Origin: Ptychodera flava
Taxonomy: Eukaryota; Hemichordata; Enteropneusta; Ptychoderidae
Direction: 5' to 3'
Assembly: GCF_041260155.1 (NCBI RefSeq)
Contig: NC_091931.1
Location: 32,417,541 to 32,481,540, forward strand
Length of the DNA stretch: 64,000 nucleotides
The position numbers were made by a program, and so were the translations under genes. The notes under the pieces were generated by a model. It searched no databases. It saw nothing but the letters and a program-made list of their open reading frames with translations, and was not told the origin of the DNA. How positions within the stretch are numbered: the stretch's first letter is position 1; each line of letters begins with the position of its first letter. Of this stretch, positions 22,432 to 32,833 are shown in pieces.

Positions 22432-23680
22432 AGACTTTAATCTACTATTTTCAATAGAGACCAGGGCATCACTGATAACATAAATGTGGGCAAATATATT
22501 ATCATTGTGAGCGTCATCGCCACCCCACGCGGTATCTTTCTTCAGGATCTCAAGTTGAATTCCGTCCTTTGTGTTCATTACTTTTAAACCATTTCCATGA
22601 AACTCAATATCTTTAAAACTACGCAGATCGATAAACAGACAGAATTTATTCTTCAAATAATCGGCCTCATCTATATCAATTTCACACCAATCTTTATCTT
22701 CAGCAAAATACCGTCGCACCTCTCGCCAAAATTGTCTTGGTATCATCTTCTGAGCGTACACTTTATTTGCAATGCCTTCGATTGATACAGACACAGATTC
22801 AATGGAGGGGTTAAAGAAAAGTTCACTGTTCAGTTCTTCCTGATTCTGATTTTTAGTGAAGAGTATAGCGATACCTCTAATGCTACGTCGTGGTACATTT
22901 ATATTTTCATTGATAACCGTGTCCGATTCTTTGAATGGGATTGTTCTAAAATAATGTATATGCTCGTAAAGGTAACTTTTTCCACCGTTGTAATAACCAG
23001 CAGTTGACCTCGCGAGATCGAGGTCAGTATTGTTTCATATTCCATTTGAATGTTTTTTAATTTATAATTGGTTGTAATCAGTTTATTACTGACAATTAAT
23101 TGGGGGGCGGGTGCCAACGTAATTTCCCATTCAATATGACTCCCTAACGCTTTTGGATATGCAACTCCATGACCTGTTATTAGGGGATGAGTGAGACGAA
23201 TAGCATATTTTGTTTTATATGTGTCGAAAAGTAACTTATCGCCCACGACGTCGGCATCTGCATTGGCCGCGCCACTTCTCAATTTTCTTAGATTTTCGTT
23301 CTGAATTCCGTACAGTGTCATGTTAGTTCTCTCCTTTTTATGTTTGAAGAGATCGCGATAACATTCAATAAGGTTATATTTATTCAAATCGGAAAGTGCC
23401 GGCCCTCAAATGTGAGTTTCATACGCTCCACCAAATTTTTTGCAACATTTTGTACTACACGGGTAGTTCCACCTCCCATTACTTCGAGATCAAAAACCAG
23501 GTCGAAAGTATCTGGAACTAAGAGTACTCCGCTTTCTAACTTCGGACATCGTATGATAAGTGTCTGGCCTGGATCTGCCTCACTTGGATTATGAGCAATC
23601 ACATGATGAGTTCTTTCTGACTTCGTTCCATTCGGTATTCGGTTGGTGAAAGTCGGTGATAATGTTCTATCGTACCCCAT
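22420..23680 (-). pseudogene. MCP: Polinton major capsid-like protein (double jelly-roll candidate), frame-broken
   Basis: Reads leftward from 23680 (MGYDRTLSPTFTNRIPNG), 13 nt after a TATATA box, to 22420; about 420 residues over three frames with breaks near 23390 and 23025. Recognisable blocks: IIRCPKLESGVLLVPDTFDL, KNLVERMKLTF, YDLFKH-like helix (YRDLFKHKKERTNM), YPKALGSHIEWEITLAPAP, VPRRSI, FCLFIDLRSFKDIEFHG and a terminal HIYVISDALVSIE. This is a highly conserved Polinton protein that I take as the major capsid protein, by pattern and by size suited to two jelly rolls. The last 12 bp overlap the end of polB on the other strand. Confidence is in the family more than in the fold. Confidence 0.68.
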
Positions 23681-23783
23681 TTTTCGTGTAATGTATATAG
23701 TAGAAGAAAAAAATTACAGTTAAAAAGAAAATAAATCACATCTTACATTTCACTTCGTGTATATAATAACTTAGAAGAAAAAA

Positions 23784-24133
23784 TCACATCTTTACGTAAA
23801 TATTTCCGTCTGCCTGAAAGATAAATCGATTGCCTGTGTCGCGAATCAATCGAAGGACCCAATATTCTTGGAGATGATGAGCCTCTTGGTCATCCTCAGT
23901 ATCCTGGAATACAGCTATGAATTCTAGTCGCTTAAAGAAGTTAGTCTTTTGACATTCCTTCACGAAAGCTAATATGTTATGATAAAGATTATCATCTTTG
24001 AGTCGGACACCTGGATTTGCTCGAAGGATATGTCGATTTACCCGCCGGAGTTTGCACCATTCCAATTCGACGGAGAAACCAAACAGGTCTTTATTTTTGA
24101 AAGAAACTTTGCAATATTCTTTTCACCAAACAT
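23784..24133 (-). pseudogene. Unknown 116-aa Polinton protein, frame-broken
   Basis: ATG at 24133 (MFGEKNIAKFLSKIK), frame change near 24070, then the frame 24065-23784 (RRVNRHILRANPG, AHHLQEYWVLRLIRD). The composition is mixed, without a membrane segment. It starts 12 bp after the stop of the 403-aa gene and sits ahead of the capsid gene on the same strand, so it may be co-expressed with structural genes. Family not recognised. Confidence 0.5.
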
Positions 24134-24145
24134 GTTGATGCCATA

Positions 24146-25357
24146 TTAATACATAATTTTATTTATAATGACTAATGTTAAACCAGTTAAAAATATCCAT
24201 AGCTGTTCTCCGACAAATCCAACCACCGATCCTGCTGTTTTTAATAGAAAACTGACGAGGGAACCGATTAAACCTGGTATTGCAGCAGCACTTTTTGCGG
24301 CCAATGTTTTTAACCATTCGCCAAATTGCTTTACAATTTCTTTCGCTTTTGTATATACTTTGGGTGGACCTGAACCACCTGTGTTTGCTCCAGTTCCTGC
24401 TCCCCCTCCCCCTCCTCCTCTAGTCACAGCCAGGGCAATTGTTGATATTGTCATTCCAAGGGCAGTCAGTATTGCAGCGATTGTAATACCATTTCGTTTA
24501 AATAACTCTGTCAGCTTCAGCCTGAGTGACAAATCTGGATCGGAAATTACATCACGAAGAGACCTAGTCGTAGCCAGTCTTTCACGTGCCCCACTGATCA
24601 TATCAAGTTGTACTTCAATTCGATCATCAATTTTAGCTAGTCTTGTTCTGAGTTCGGGTGTAAGTTCTGTCTGCTCTAACAGATTTTCTTTTTCACTGTA
24701 AAGCTCATCAAGACGCATATTTGCCATCTTTAATTCATCAACAAAAGCTCTATATTCAGGGTTTAGATTGTTCCATTGTTCGATTTTATTTTCAAAAGCT
24801 TGTATTTTGTCTGCATTACCAGAAGCATCTTGCCGTAAGAATGTCAGTTCATCTTTGTATATACCCATGTCTTTTGGTGTCATCTCCTCAGCCGGTATTT
24901 TATCAGCTATCACATCTTTAGAATGTGATGTATGACTCACATTTTCGGGCTCTGCGCTAGAGCGACCTCCTAATACTTCTCTCACAAATTCATGTCCTCC
25001 TTCTATTCTCATTAATGTGGACAGCTTATAAAATCCACCTCCTCTATCTCTAGACAGCTTGATGTCTTTATAATACAGCTTTCCATCCCTAATCTCAGAT
25101 TCCGTAGCCAATACATCTAGTGCGTCCGGATCAGTAATTTCATTATAGTCTAAGAATTGTCTAACCTTATATATTTTGCTTCCTACTCTAAGTTCATCCA
25201 AACGACCCACCTGCGGGCTATCGCGTGAGCCAGCCTGGGAAGGACCGGCTTCTGCAAAAGTATCATCGGTAAAAGATGTTTCAGCAGTAACATCGTCATC
25301 ATTCAAATTTGCATCATCGAAATCCTGGAGTTCTATATTCTCTCCTCCTTCTGCCAT
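24146..25357 (-). CDS. Intact 403-aa Polinton protein: coiled coil and hydrophobic C-terminal half
   Basis: The only long uninterrupted gene of the element. ATG at 25357 (MAEGGENIELQDFDDANLN), 9 nt after an AATATAG box. Acidic disordered start (1-50); a small folded region with RGGGFYKLSTLMRIEGG (about 105-125); a long helical/coiled-coil part (about 170-265, including RLAKIDDRIEVQLDMISGA); a hydrophobic helix ITIAAILTALGMTISTIALA (about 290-310); a Gly-rich linker; and a strongly hydrophobic C-terminus (IPGLIGSLVSFLLKTAGSVV and IFLTGLTLVIINKI). It looks like a conserved Polinton membrane or virion protein of unknown role. Being intact while its neighbours are broken is notable. Confidence 0.75.
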   Translation of the reverse strand: MAEGGENIELQDFDDANLNDDDVTAETSFTDDTFAEAGPSQAGSRDSPQVGRLDELRVGSKIYKVRQFLDYNEITDPDALDVLATESEIRDGKLYYKDIKLSRDRGGGFYKLSTLMRIEGGHEFVREVLGGRSSAEPENVSHTSHSKDVIADKIPAEEMTPKDMGIYKDELTFLRQDASGNADKIQAFENKIEQWNNLNPEYRAFVDELKMANMRLDELYSEKENLLEQTELTPELRTRLAKIDDRIEVQLDMISGARERLATTRSLRDVISDPDLSLRLKLTELFKRNGITIAAILTALGMTISTIALAVTRGGGGGGAGTGANTGGSGPPKVYTKAKEIVKQFGEWLKTLAAKSAAAIPGLIGSLVSFLLKTAGSVVGFVGEQLWIFLTGLTLVIINKIMY

Positions 25358-25415
25358 ATTGTATTTCTATATTACTACAATTATTTTTTATCATCCCTTA
25401 CATATACAGTAAAAA

Positions 25416-25872
25416 ATGCACATCTCAGTTGTTGAAAGCGTTGAACAATTGGCTGATTAATCGAAAGAACAAGTGCTGCATATCGACGAAGTTATAAATT
25501 GATGGGTCGAATTGATATGGCTCTTAATATTACTAAAGGAATTCTTGTAAGCTCTGCTGTAATAGCAGCAATTCCGACAGTTCCGGTACTGTTAGCCTTA
25601 ACTCCTATACCAGGTGTTGTTATTGATGTAATACAAGGAAAAACGGGAGTATCAAAAGAAGAGAGAAGTATAAACATTATTACGTTCAATATAAACAGCT
25701 GCTTACACAAATACAAGAAAAAGGCGCAACCCTTCGGAACGAGGAGGCTCCGGAGTCAGAACTTATTCAGAACATATTTCATCAGGCGCTAGAAATACAA
25801 AAACAAGAAGGATTTAGTCCACCGCTGGAGCGATATCTACGATATTATGGATTGAATGGATATGAAAGTTAG
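25416..25872 (+). pseudogene. Small Polinton protein with TM segment, frame-broken
   Basis: ATG at 25416 (MHISVVESVEQLAD), 9 nt after an ATATA box. In-frame stops and frame changes follow; the frame 25499-25792 carries a hydrophobic run, ILVSSAVIAAIPTVPVLLAL, and PIPGVVIDVIQGKTG. The end, in yet another frame, is GFSPPLERYLRYYGLNGYES, closing near 25872. A GGAAC microrepeat (25731-25745) lies inside. About 150 residues if one gene. It lies outermost at the right end, divergent from the 403-aa gene. No family recognised. Confidence 0.4.
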
Positions 25873-26183
25873 TTAACATCAGCTAGACTCCGCGACCGGT
25901 CGGTCGGACTGACAACACAGCTCTTTATATAGGCTAGTTTGATGGTGATGACTCACACGGAATTTCCCACCTTCGGAACGTGTATAAACATGCTCAGCAG
26001 GGAATTTCCCTGCTTAGTTCAGGCTGCGCCAAACCCCTGTTGCGCATGCGTGAGTTCGTATATAGGTCAGGGTCATACTTTAGTTACATGGATGGTTAAT
26101 TTTCCTTCGCTTCATGTAGATAAATGAATAAAATGGGTGTAAAATTCTTATTTTGTCCTGGAGGTCAAATATTCCTTACTACT
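25871..26183 (-). repeat. Polinton right terminal inverted repeat
   Basis: 313 bp, the inverted partner of 9052-9370. It carries an inward TATATAAAG (25923-25931, minus strand) and a GGAAC microrepeat at 25969-25981. Confidence 0.93.
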
Positions 26184-26189
26184 CTCCAT
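26184..26189 (+). repeat. Target-site duplication, right
   Basis: CTCCAT directly after the element, identical to 9046-9051. Confidence 0.92.
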
Positions 26190-27005
26190 AGTTTCGATCA
26201 GGACGGGATACACAAATTATCATGTTCTGAATTTCAATACACGCCTAGTATAGCTGATCCTTGAAGTCATTGTGAGAAAGAGATTATCTTTTCTTCGTTT
26301 GATAAATATGTATTTGCGACCACTTTTAAATTAGAAATGATGTGCTTAGAAAATAGTTGCAGGGCGTTAACGTAAATAGACAAGCGACAAAGCAGACAGT
26401 ACGATGAGTCGACTATGCGGCGAAAATTGCCAAGCGGTCATATTGGATCGGATCATTGATTTGAATTATGCGTACATGTATGTATGTATGTTCCCCAGTC
26501 GAAAGAAATCACTCTAGACGATGGACAAAGAAATATTAAGAGTAGCCGCTTCATCGTCGATGACTATTGTTGAGTGTCGAGAGAATATGCTTGTTACGAA
26601 GAGCATTCGCTCAATCAGCCGTACATGGCATAGCTAATCACAAACTATCGGCAAAATACCGACAAAAATCACTGCAAGGTTCTTGATCGTATTTCTGAAT
26701 CGGAGTACTCTTGTTCTTCGTGACGGATACTTAAACGAGGTATAAGTTAAGACTAACCTTGTGTGTAGTAACACCTTGTCAAAGCTACCTCTCACCTTGT
26801 CTATGTTCCCACTGCAAGTCGAGTATGACAGACAATTATCAGAGGTCAGATGTTCGTCTTGCGGACAGGTGTGATGAGTAAATATTTGGGTTCTGGTTCA
26901 ACGACTACAACGCCTTGCTAGGACCAGTGCATAAATTGTTCTGTATGTCCGGCTGACCAGTGAGTACTTGTAGACCTGTAGCACGACAAAATGTTTAGTC
27001 CTTTT

Positions 27006-27260
27006 TTACTTTGGACATTACTGAGACTACCATATACTTGTTACAGCACTGACAGGTCCTGTAGTCAACCCAACACAACAATGACGCTGGCCAACTCTTG
27101 TAAATCACATAGAATTGCTTTTTGAGATTTAGTTTGTTTTACATACTACTGGAACTACCTATACTTGTCCCAGCACTGACAGGTCCTATAGCCAACCCAG
27201 CATAACAATGGCGCTGTCAAACCCTTGTAAATCACATAGAATATTGTATTTTGAGATACA
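27006..27260 (+). repeat. Two-copy tandem repeat, period about 127 bp
   Basis: Copies 27006-27131 and 27137-27260 share GCACTGACAGGTCCT and TTGTAAATCACATAGAAT with several substitutions between them. Confidence 0.8.
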
Positions 27261-29097
27261 GCGTTCGGTGACAATATAAAAAAATGTCAACGCCATATAA
27301 TAAATCGGTTTAAGCATAGAACGAAGGGACACAAGGACGTGGACATGGATCTTTCAAAAAAGGCACTGTTCATCGAGCTTCTCAGACTCCGAATCCCTAT
27401 TCCGGCAAGAGTGGAGGACATATTTTCATCAATGACTGGTCAGTCAGATAGGGTTAGAATACTGCGTCCCCACTTAACAATTTCACAGATCACTCTAATT
27501 CTAGTAGGGCCGGTCGTTGGCCCATGGGAAAACGATATCATATTCATACTTGAAATTTGACCCGGTGTTCCTAAAAAGGGTGCAAAATAAGGAATGTGCA
27601 AAATTAGGAATGTAGTACTATACAAAATAGAGGCCTCGAGGGAAACCCTTTTATAGTTCATACATTTTTCTAAAGGTTGGTGTCCACAAGTCCAAACTCG
27701 CGCCCCCTTTCCGCTGGTAGCAAATCGTACCGGTGAATGAATGCTATCTTGACATATAAAGGTCTCCTTAGCAAATTGTCAAAAATGTCAGAGGCCCCGT
27801 TGACCTATTTAACTTGTTTGTACCAAATTATTTACTTAATTTTAGATTTATTAGTGACTACAAAGGTGGCCATAAATGTTATAGCAGCCCTGGTTTGACA
27901 ACACAGGCCCATTCAAGCTGAATTGTTTTGTTTCCATGCTCAAAGTATAGCTCATTACAAAACTGATAATCTTTCACGTTTGTGCAGTACACCGTGAGCA
28001 ACTGACCTTTGATGGTTTTCTGCAACACCCACATGTAGTAGTTTCTGAATTCGAACGTAATCCACATGCAAATTTACTTATTTACAGTTTTTACTTACTG
28101 TGTACTTTTGACCCCTCAGGCCTGATTTCGTACATTGGAAGTCATTAAGCCATTCGTAAAATAATGTGTCAGCTAATTGCTGTCGTCGTCCGTACAATAT
28201 CCATCATTATTTACAACGAAAAATCATGCCAGCTACATTCTAAAGTGATTTCGAAATGTACAAGTATGCACTATGAGACACATGATTGTAAATTCAGTAT
28301 TTTTCAGAAGAGCGATCGACATAATTATTTATGCAATAGTTGATTACGCTATAGAACTATAGTAGTTTTTGTCACTAATATCATTAATTTTTAACATTGA
28401 TAATAATTAAAACTTGTGTTATTTCCGAAAGTCTATTGGACAAACAATGTGAACTGGCATTTCTGTAAAACACACACTTAGCAAAAGTGGCCCTTTCACG
28501 CTGATATATAAAAACTAGTCGGCTGAAGATACAGATTACAGATTTTGAATTAAGACATTCACGAACGCCATCAGCGGAGAAAAAAGATTTATTCATGACA
28601 CCAAACCACGTGCATTACTAACAAACGTAAATGATTAATAAGTGCAGAAAATTCACATCAGAAATTAAATTGTTTTTTCCTTTACGCAGTCTTGGTTACG
28701 ATGGATCAAATAAAGATTTGCACTCCGGTTACACATTACTATCGTGATCTTGTAACAGTCACTGACAATAACACGAAAATTTGCCCGGACAAAAGGACCA
28801 TTATGATATGATTCTCCCATGATACAAATGGATGTCTGAAAACGTAAAGGAAGAATGTGAGGCATACCGCCGTCAAGTTCAAGCCCTGAAATATTACGAT
28901 CCTGAAAGGACTTGAGCGACATGTCAGAATCAGTTTTGCTTGCATTGATCTTGGGTTAAAACACGTTGGGAAGTAGCACACTTTCTCAGAACGAACAACT
29001 TTCGACTTCTTGTCTCAGTGGCATCTAGAGTTACTTTGAAAGTGTTGTGTTGTGCTGCGCTTTGTTGACTATACAGCCCGTTCCTGAGGGATTTTTT

Positions 29098-29244
29098 GAC
29101 TTCGTGTGACCAATTTCTTAAATTCAAAACGTAACCTTTTACTTTGAGCTGCGTGTGGTTAAGTATACATCACGTTACTGTGTTTTTTACTTCATGTGAC
29201 TAATTTCTTAAAATTCAAAACGTAACGTTATACTTAAAGTTGTA
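29098..29244 (+). repeat. Diverged two-copy direct repeat, about 90-bp spacing
   Basis: CTTCRTGTGACYAATTTCTT followed by AAATTCAAAACGTAAC occurs at about 29098 and 29188. Confidence 0.65.
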
Positions 29245-29647
29245 AATTTTAAAAAAGGCGATAAAAGCGCTGACTACAGTCCTTTTCGTCAAAACAGAAG
29301 GCAAATCCGATGTTTTTGCGCTACAACGCCACCGAACGCGGTCTCCCGCGTAACAATTTATCGCTGGTATCAACTGGCGACTCACCAAAAATAATCAAAG
29401 TCTTTGTATACAGATGACAAGAAAGAAATTCGTTTAATGGTTTGTCCTTGCAACAAACAACATCATTAGTTTCACAAATATTTGTGACTGCTATTGTTGA
29501 CCTGACAGCGTTTACTCAAGTCTAGAGGTGTGCACCGTGAAATTATTTACTTTGAAGGTTTCTCCTCTCGGTTGCCGGCAGGAAACATTTGAAACCATGC
29601 CCAAGTCAAGTTGCCTCAAGTCGATAAAAAGGCTACGGTTAATGGCA

Positions 29648-32600
29648 TCAATCCTGTGATGTTTTCTCGGTGTCCATGGCATTAACGTCATCTCTTTGCT
29701 TCCTGCAATGCACCACCGCTATTGCTATGATCAGAAAACCCGCCAATAGCACAAAGGCAGACGCCAGATAGAACGGAGTCTTCGTGTCCTTTGTGAGTTC
29801 ATATAGTTTACCTGTGGGAAAAGGGAAGAGGGAAAGACCAGGGTGATTGAATAACTTCATTAATGATGAAAATCGGCCCTTTCATGACCCCTGCATGACT
29901 TTTTGTCCTTGTATTTCTCTGCTACCATTCAGCAGTTTAATCATTAAAACACTTGTTTCAGCCAAAATGTTTCACTGAATTTGTGTTCTGTTGCTTAAGT
30001 AACGAATTCTCGTTTAATTAAGTGGCTGTTTTTTTTCTTGAACGATTAGAAAACTACATGTTCCCAAAATACTATATGAATTTAAGCTGGGTTTGTAAGA
30101 GCTTCATCCTGTCGGGGTTATTTATCTTGTGATAATGATGCCTGTGATTGAGTCGGAAGATGGCAAAATATCTTACTTTAGTTAGTAGTGAATACATGTA
30201 CAATTATAGAGAATGCTATGAGAGATCTGTAGTCCCTTGTTTTAGAAATCAATTAACTTGTTGTGCATTCGTAATGCACGTATTCCGCACTATGGCTAAA
30301 GGACAGCTTGCGTCAGTGACTGTAATTTTGCCAAACGTAACACATAAGGTTATTCGAGACCAAAATAATGTGTGATTGACTAGTGGCATTGTCCAGTGAG
30401 ACGTATCGATGTTTTCGTAGGATGTGACTGCAAAGCAGAAAAAAATCTGTAATTTCAAAAGAAATTACAAATATAAGCTTACTCTTTCTGAAAATGCTCA
30501 TATCCGAGGGAGGTACATAGGGAAGGTTAAATGAAGGATCTGGTGTTTGGGTACACTTGAAAGCACAAGGTCGTTCCGACACTTGGACAAAATCAACTTT
30601 TAAGTCCGAAAATGCTGACGACCGCCGTAGTCGTCAGTTGGGCATGTGTGATCTTAGTCATGTCAAACCAGCACCTCGTACGCCGTTGATGGCATCATTT
30701 CATTCTGCAAATTTCATACATGCTACAAATATCTTGACAGGTACTTTTCCCCATACGTTCACTATGAATTATTGCTCTATTTCAGCTGATCAACACCATT
30801 GGCTCTGCTCAACTGGCAGAGTTAGAGCGCGAGAACGGTGCACATGCGCATGAGACGTGCATACTCCCTTATAGTTGAATGAGCTGGATCTCAAACGTTT
30901 CATTACCGTACAGCAGATAGAGAAACTTTGATTTCGCTACATATACGCATAAGTGGAACCAAGGAGGAATAACAATAAGTTAAACATAAATCTTTAAGAG
31001 GTTCTTATGCAAAATCAGTTTGGCGGCAAGTTTTGTAATCAGCAAATCGAGATCGTTGATTCGGCTCTTGTGACCAACTTAAGTGACCAACTTAAGGGAG
31101 CTTCTGTCCAAAACACAGCGCGGACATTACAAAAATTATATGTCTTATTGTGCTGTTCCATCACCCTAACTCGGTATTAACGTTATTTTCACTTAATGTA
31201 AAAATATCTGTAGTAGTTAGTTTGATCATACGTCTGTTGAATGACTGGATCGCGTAACATGCTCACAATAAAAAAACATCTGTTGGGACATTTTGCCCTA
31301 TTAAAATGAATTATTTTTGTCAAAACTGCAATAAGTTAATGTATGGGCGAGGTACACTTTAAACAAACTCGGCTGGCATATGCGCTCTGTAATCACAGTT
31401 CTTCATACCAATGTAAATCCATACCTGCAATGGGTAATCCAAAAGCTCCAATCCCCCTCGCCGTTATTTGCAGTCCCACTGCTTGAGGCACATTCTTCAA
31501 ACCAACGATCTGCCTAGCACACACCATTAAGATCGTAATCGAGACACCCTGACAAACTCCAATGACCGCACTGCATGTAGCCATGGCAGCGTAATTCACC
31601 AAGAAGGCGTAAATGAAAGAACTAAGGGACAGTACCATCACCATTATAGACAATAGCGTCATTGGAGATATAATCTTAGCGTCAATCAGCCAGCCATGTC
31701 CTGCCCGCCCAATTGCCGAAGTCACGCCGAAGTATGTCACCAGAGAGGCAGCCTTCAACCGGGGAATGCCGACGGCGACGGCGTGTACGACCAACCAGAC
31801 ATTTGTCAGTTGGGCGCCAGCACTGAATAGTACTATGAATACCAGGAACCATACGTAAAGTGGACTTCCTCTTAAGAGACTACAGCCGCATAAACGTGAT
31901 ACAGGTGAAAGGATTCTTGTTGCACCTGATTTATTCGGTTTTCCAGAAGCGAGCTCTTCGCCATCAGCATTCACCGAACCCTCTTCATCCAAGGACCTGT
32001 ATGCATCTTTGGACTTTCTCGACCGTTGCTTCTCATCATCTCCTGTGACAGTCATACAGATCTCTGTTTCGGGATCAGCATTTCCGTTCTCCTCTGCAAT
32101 TTTCCGAAACCCAGTATCGTTCTTCGTGTTCGACACGGGTTTCATGACAGCAGCGGTGACGAATGTATTTGCGGCAAACCCGGCAATAACCAAAAATGCC
32201 CCATGCCAGCCATACTGTTGAATGAGGGCTTCTATAAGTAGAGGGAATGTCATGATTCCAATACTTGCTCCGAATGAAGAGAGACCATTTGCCAAGCCAT
32301 ATCGCTTGTGAAAATACTGTGCTACCATAGCTTGGGACGGTATGTAAATTCCAACCAAACCTATAGCTGCAAGTAAACGACCATAATAATGTTACCCTAC
32401 TGATGGCGGATATTAATTAACTAAAGTTCAAAATGAGTGCTGTGTATTTTGAAGGTATATTATTAGACTGGCCCCAAGTCGCTTGGCTTTTCTCGGCAGC
32501 AGTTACTGTTCGGCCACGCTTTCATACAACGGTCTACGCAACACCTTACCACTAAATGCGACTGTCTGCTGAAATTTATCACTCCATTGTATTCTGTTTT

Positions 32601-32656
32601 GATGTTTATATGCTCAAAGACTAGCAGCAAGTCTAATATATGTTGTAATTCAGCTG

Positions 32657-32687
<31 letters not shown>

Positions 32688-32801
32688 TGTATGTATGTAT
32701 GTATGTATGTATGTATGTATGTATGTATGTATGTATGTATGTATGTATGTATGTATGTATGTATGTATGTATGTATGTATGTATGTATGTATGTATGTAT
32801 G

Positions 32802-32833
<32 letters not shown>

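Larger units (their letters stand above)
9052..26183. mobile_element. Complete Polinton/Maverick element, 17,132 bp
   Basis: Bounded by near-identical TIRs beginning AGTAGTAAGG and by a perfect 6-bp target duplication. It encodes protein-primed DNA polymerase B, a chromodomain integrase, an A32/FtsK-like ATPase and capsid-like proteins, the defining Polinton set, and its size is typical. About 15 genes lie on both strands. No adenain-like protease was recognised, while an unexpected kinase-exonuclease gene is present. Nearly every larger gene is split by frame changes, so this copy is probably not autonomous now unless the indels are assembly artefacts. It sits between two tandem SLC16-like genes, 5' of gene A. 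Confidence 0.95.
26190..29647. other. Intergenic stretch between Polinton and gene B
   Basis: No exon that I can support. It holds a 127-bp-period duplication (27006-27260) and a diverged direct repeat (29098-29244). The right end is presumably the 3' UTR of gene B. Confidence 0.35.

Noticed and set aside
9112..26127. Matching 62-codon ORFs at both ends of the Polinton (9112-9300 minus, 25939-26127 plus)
   Set aside because: They are the same stretch of the inverted repeats; indels between copies change the frame, so no coding constraint is evident.
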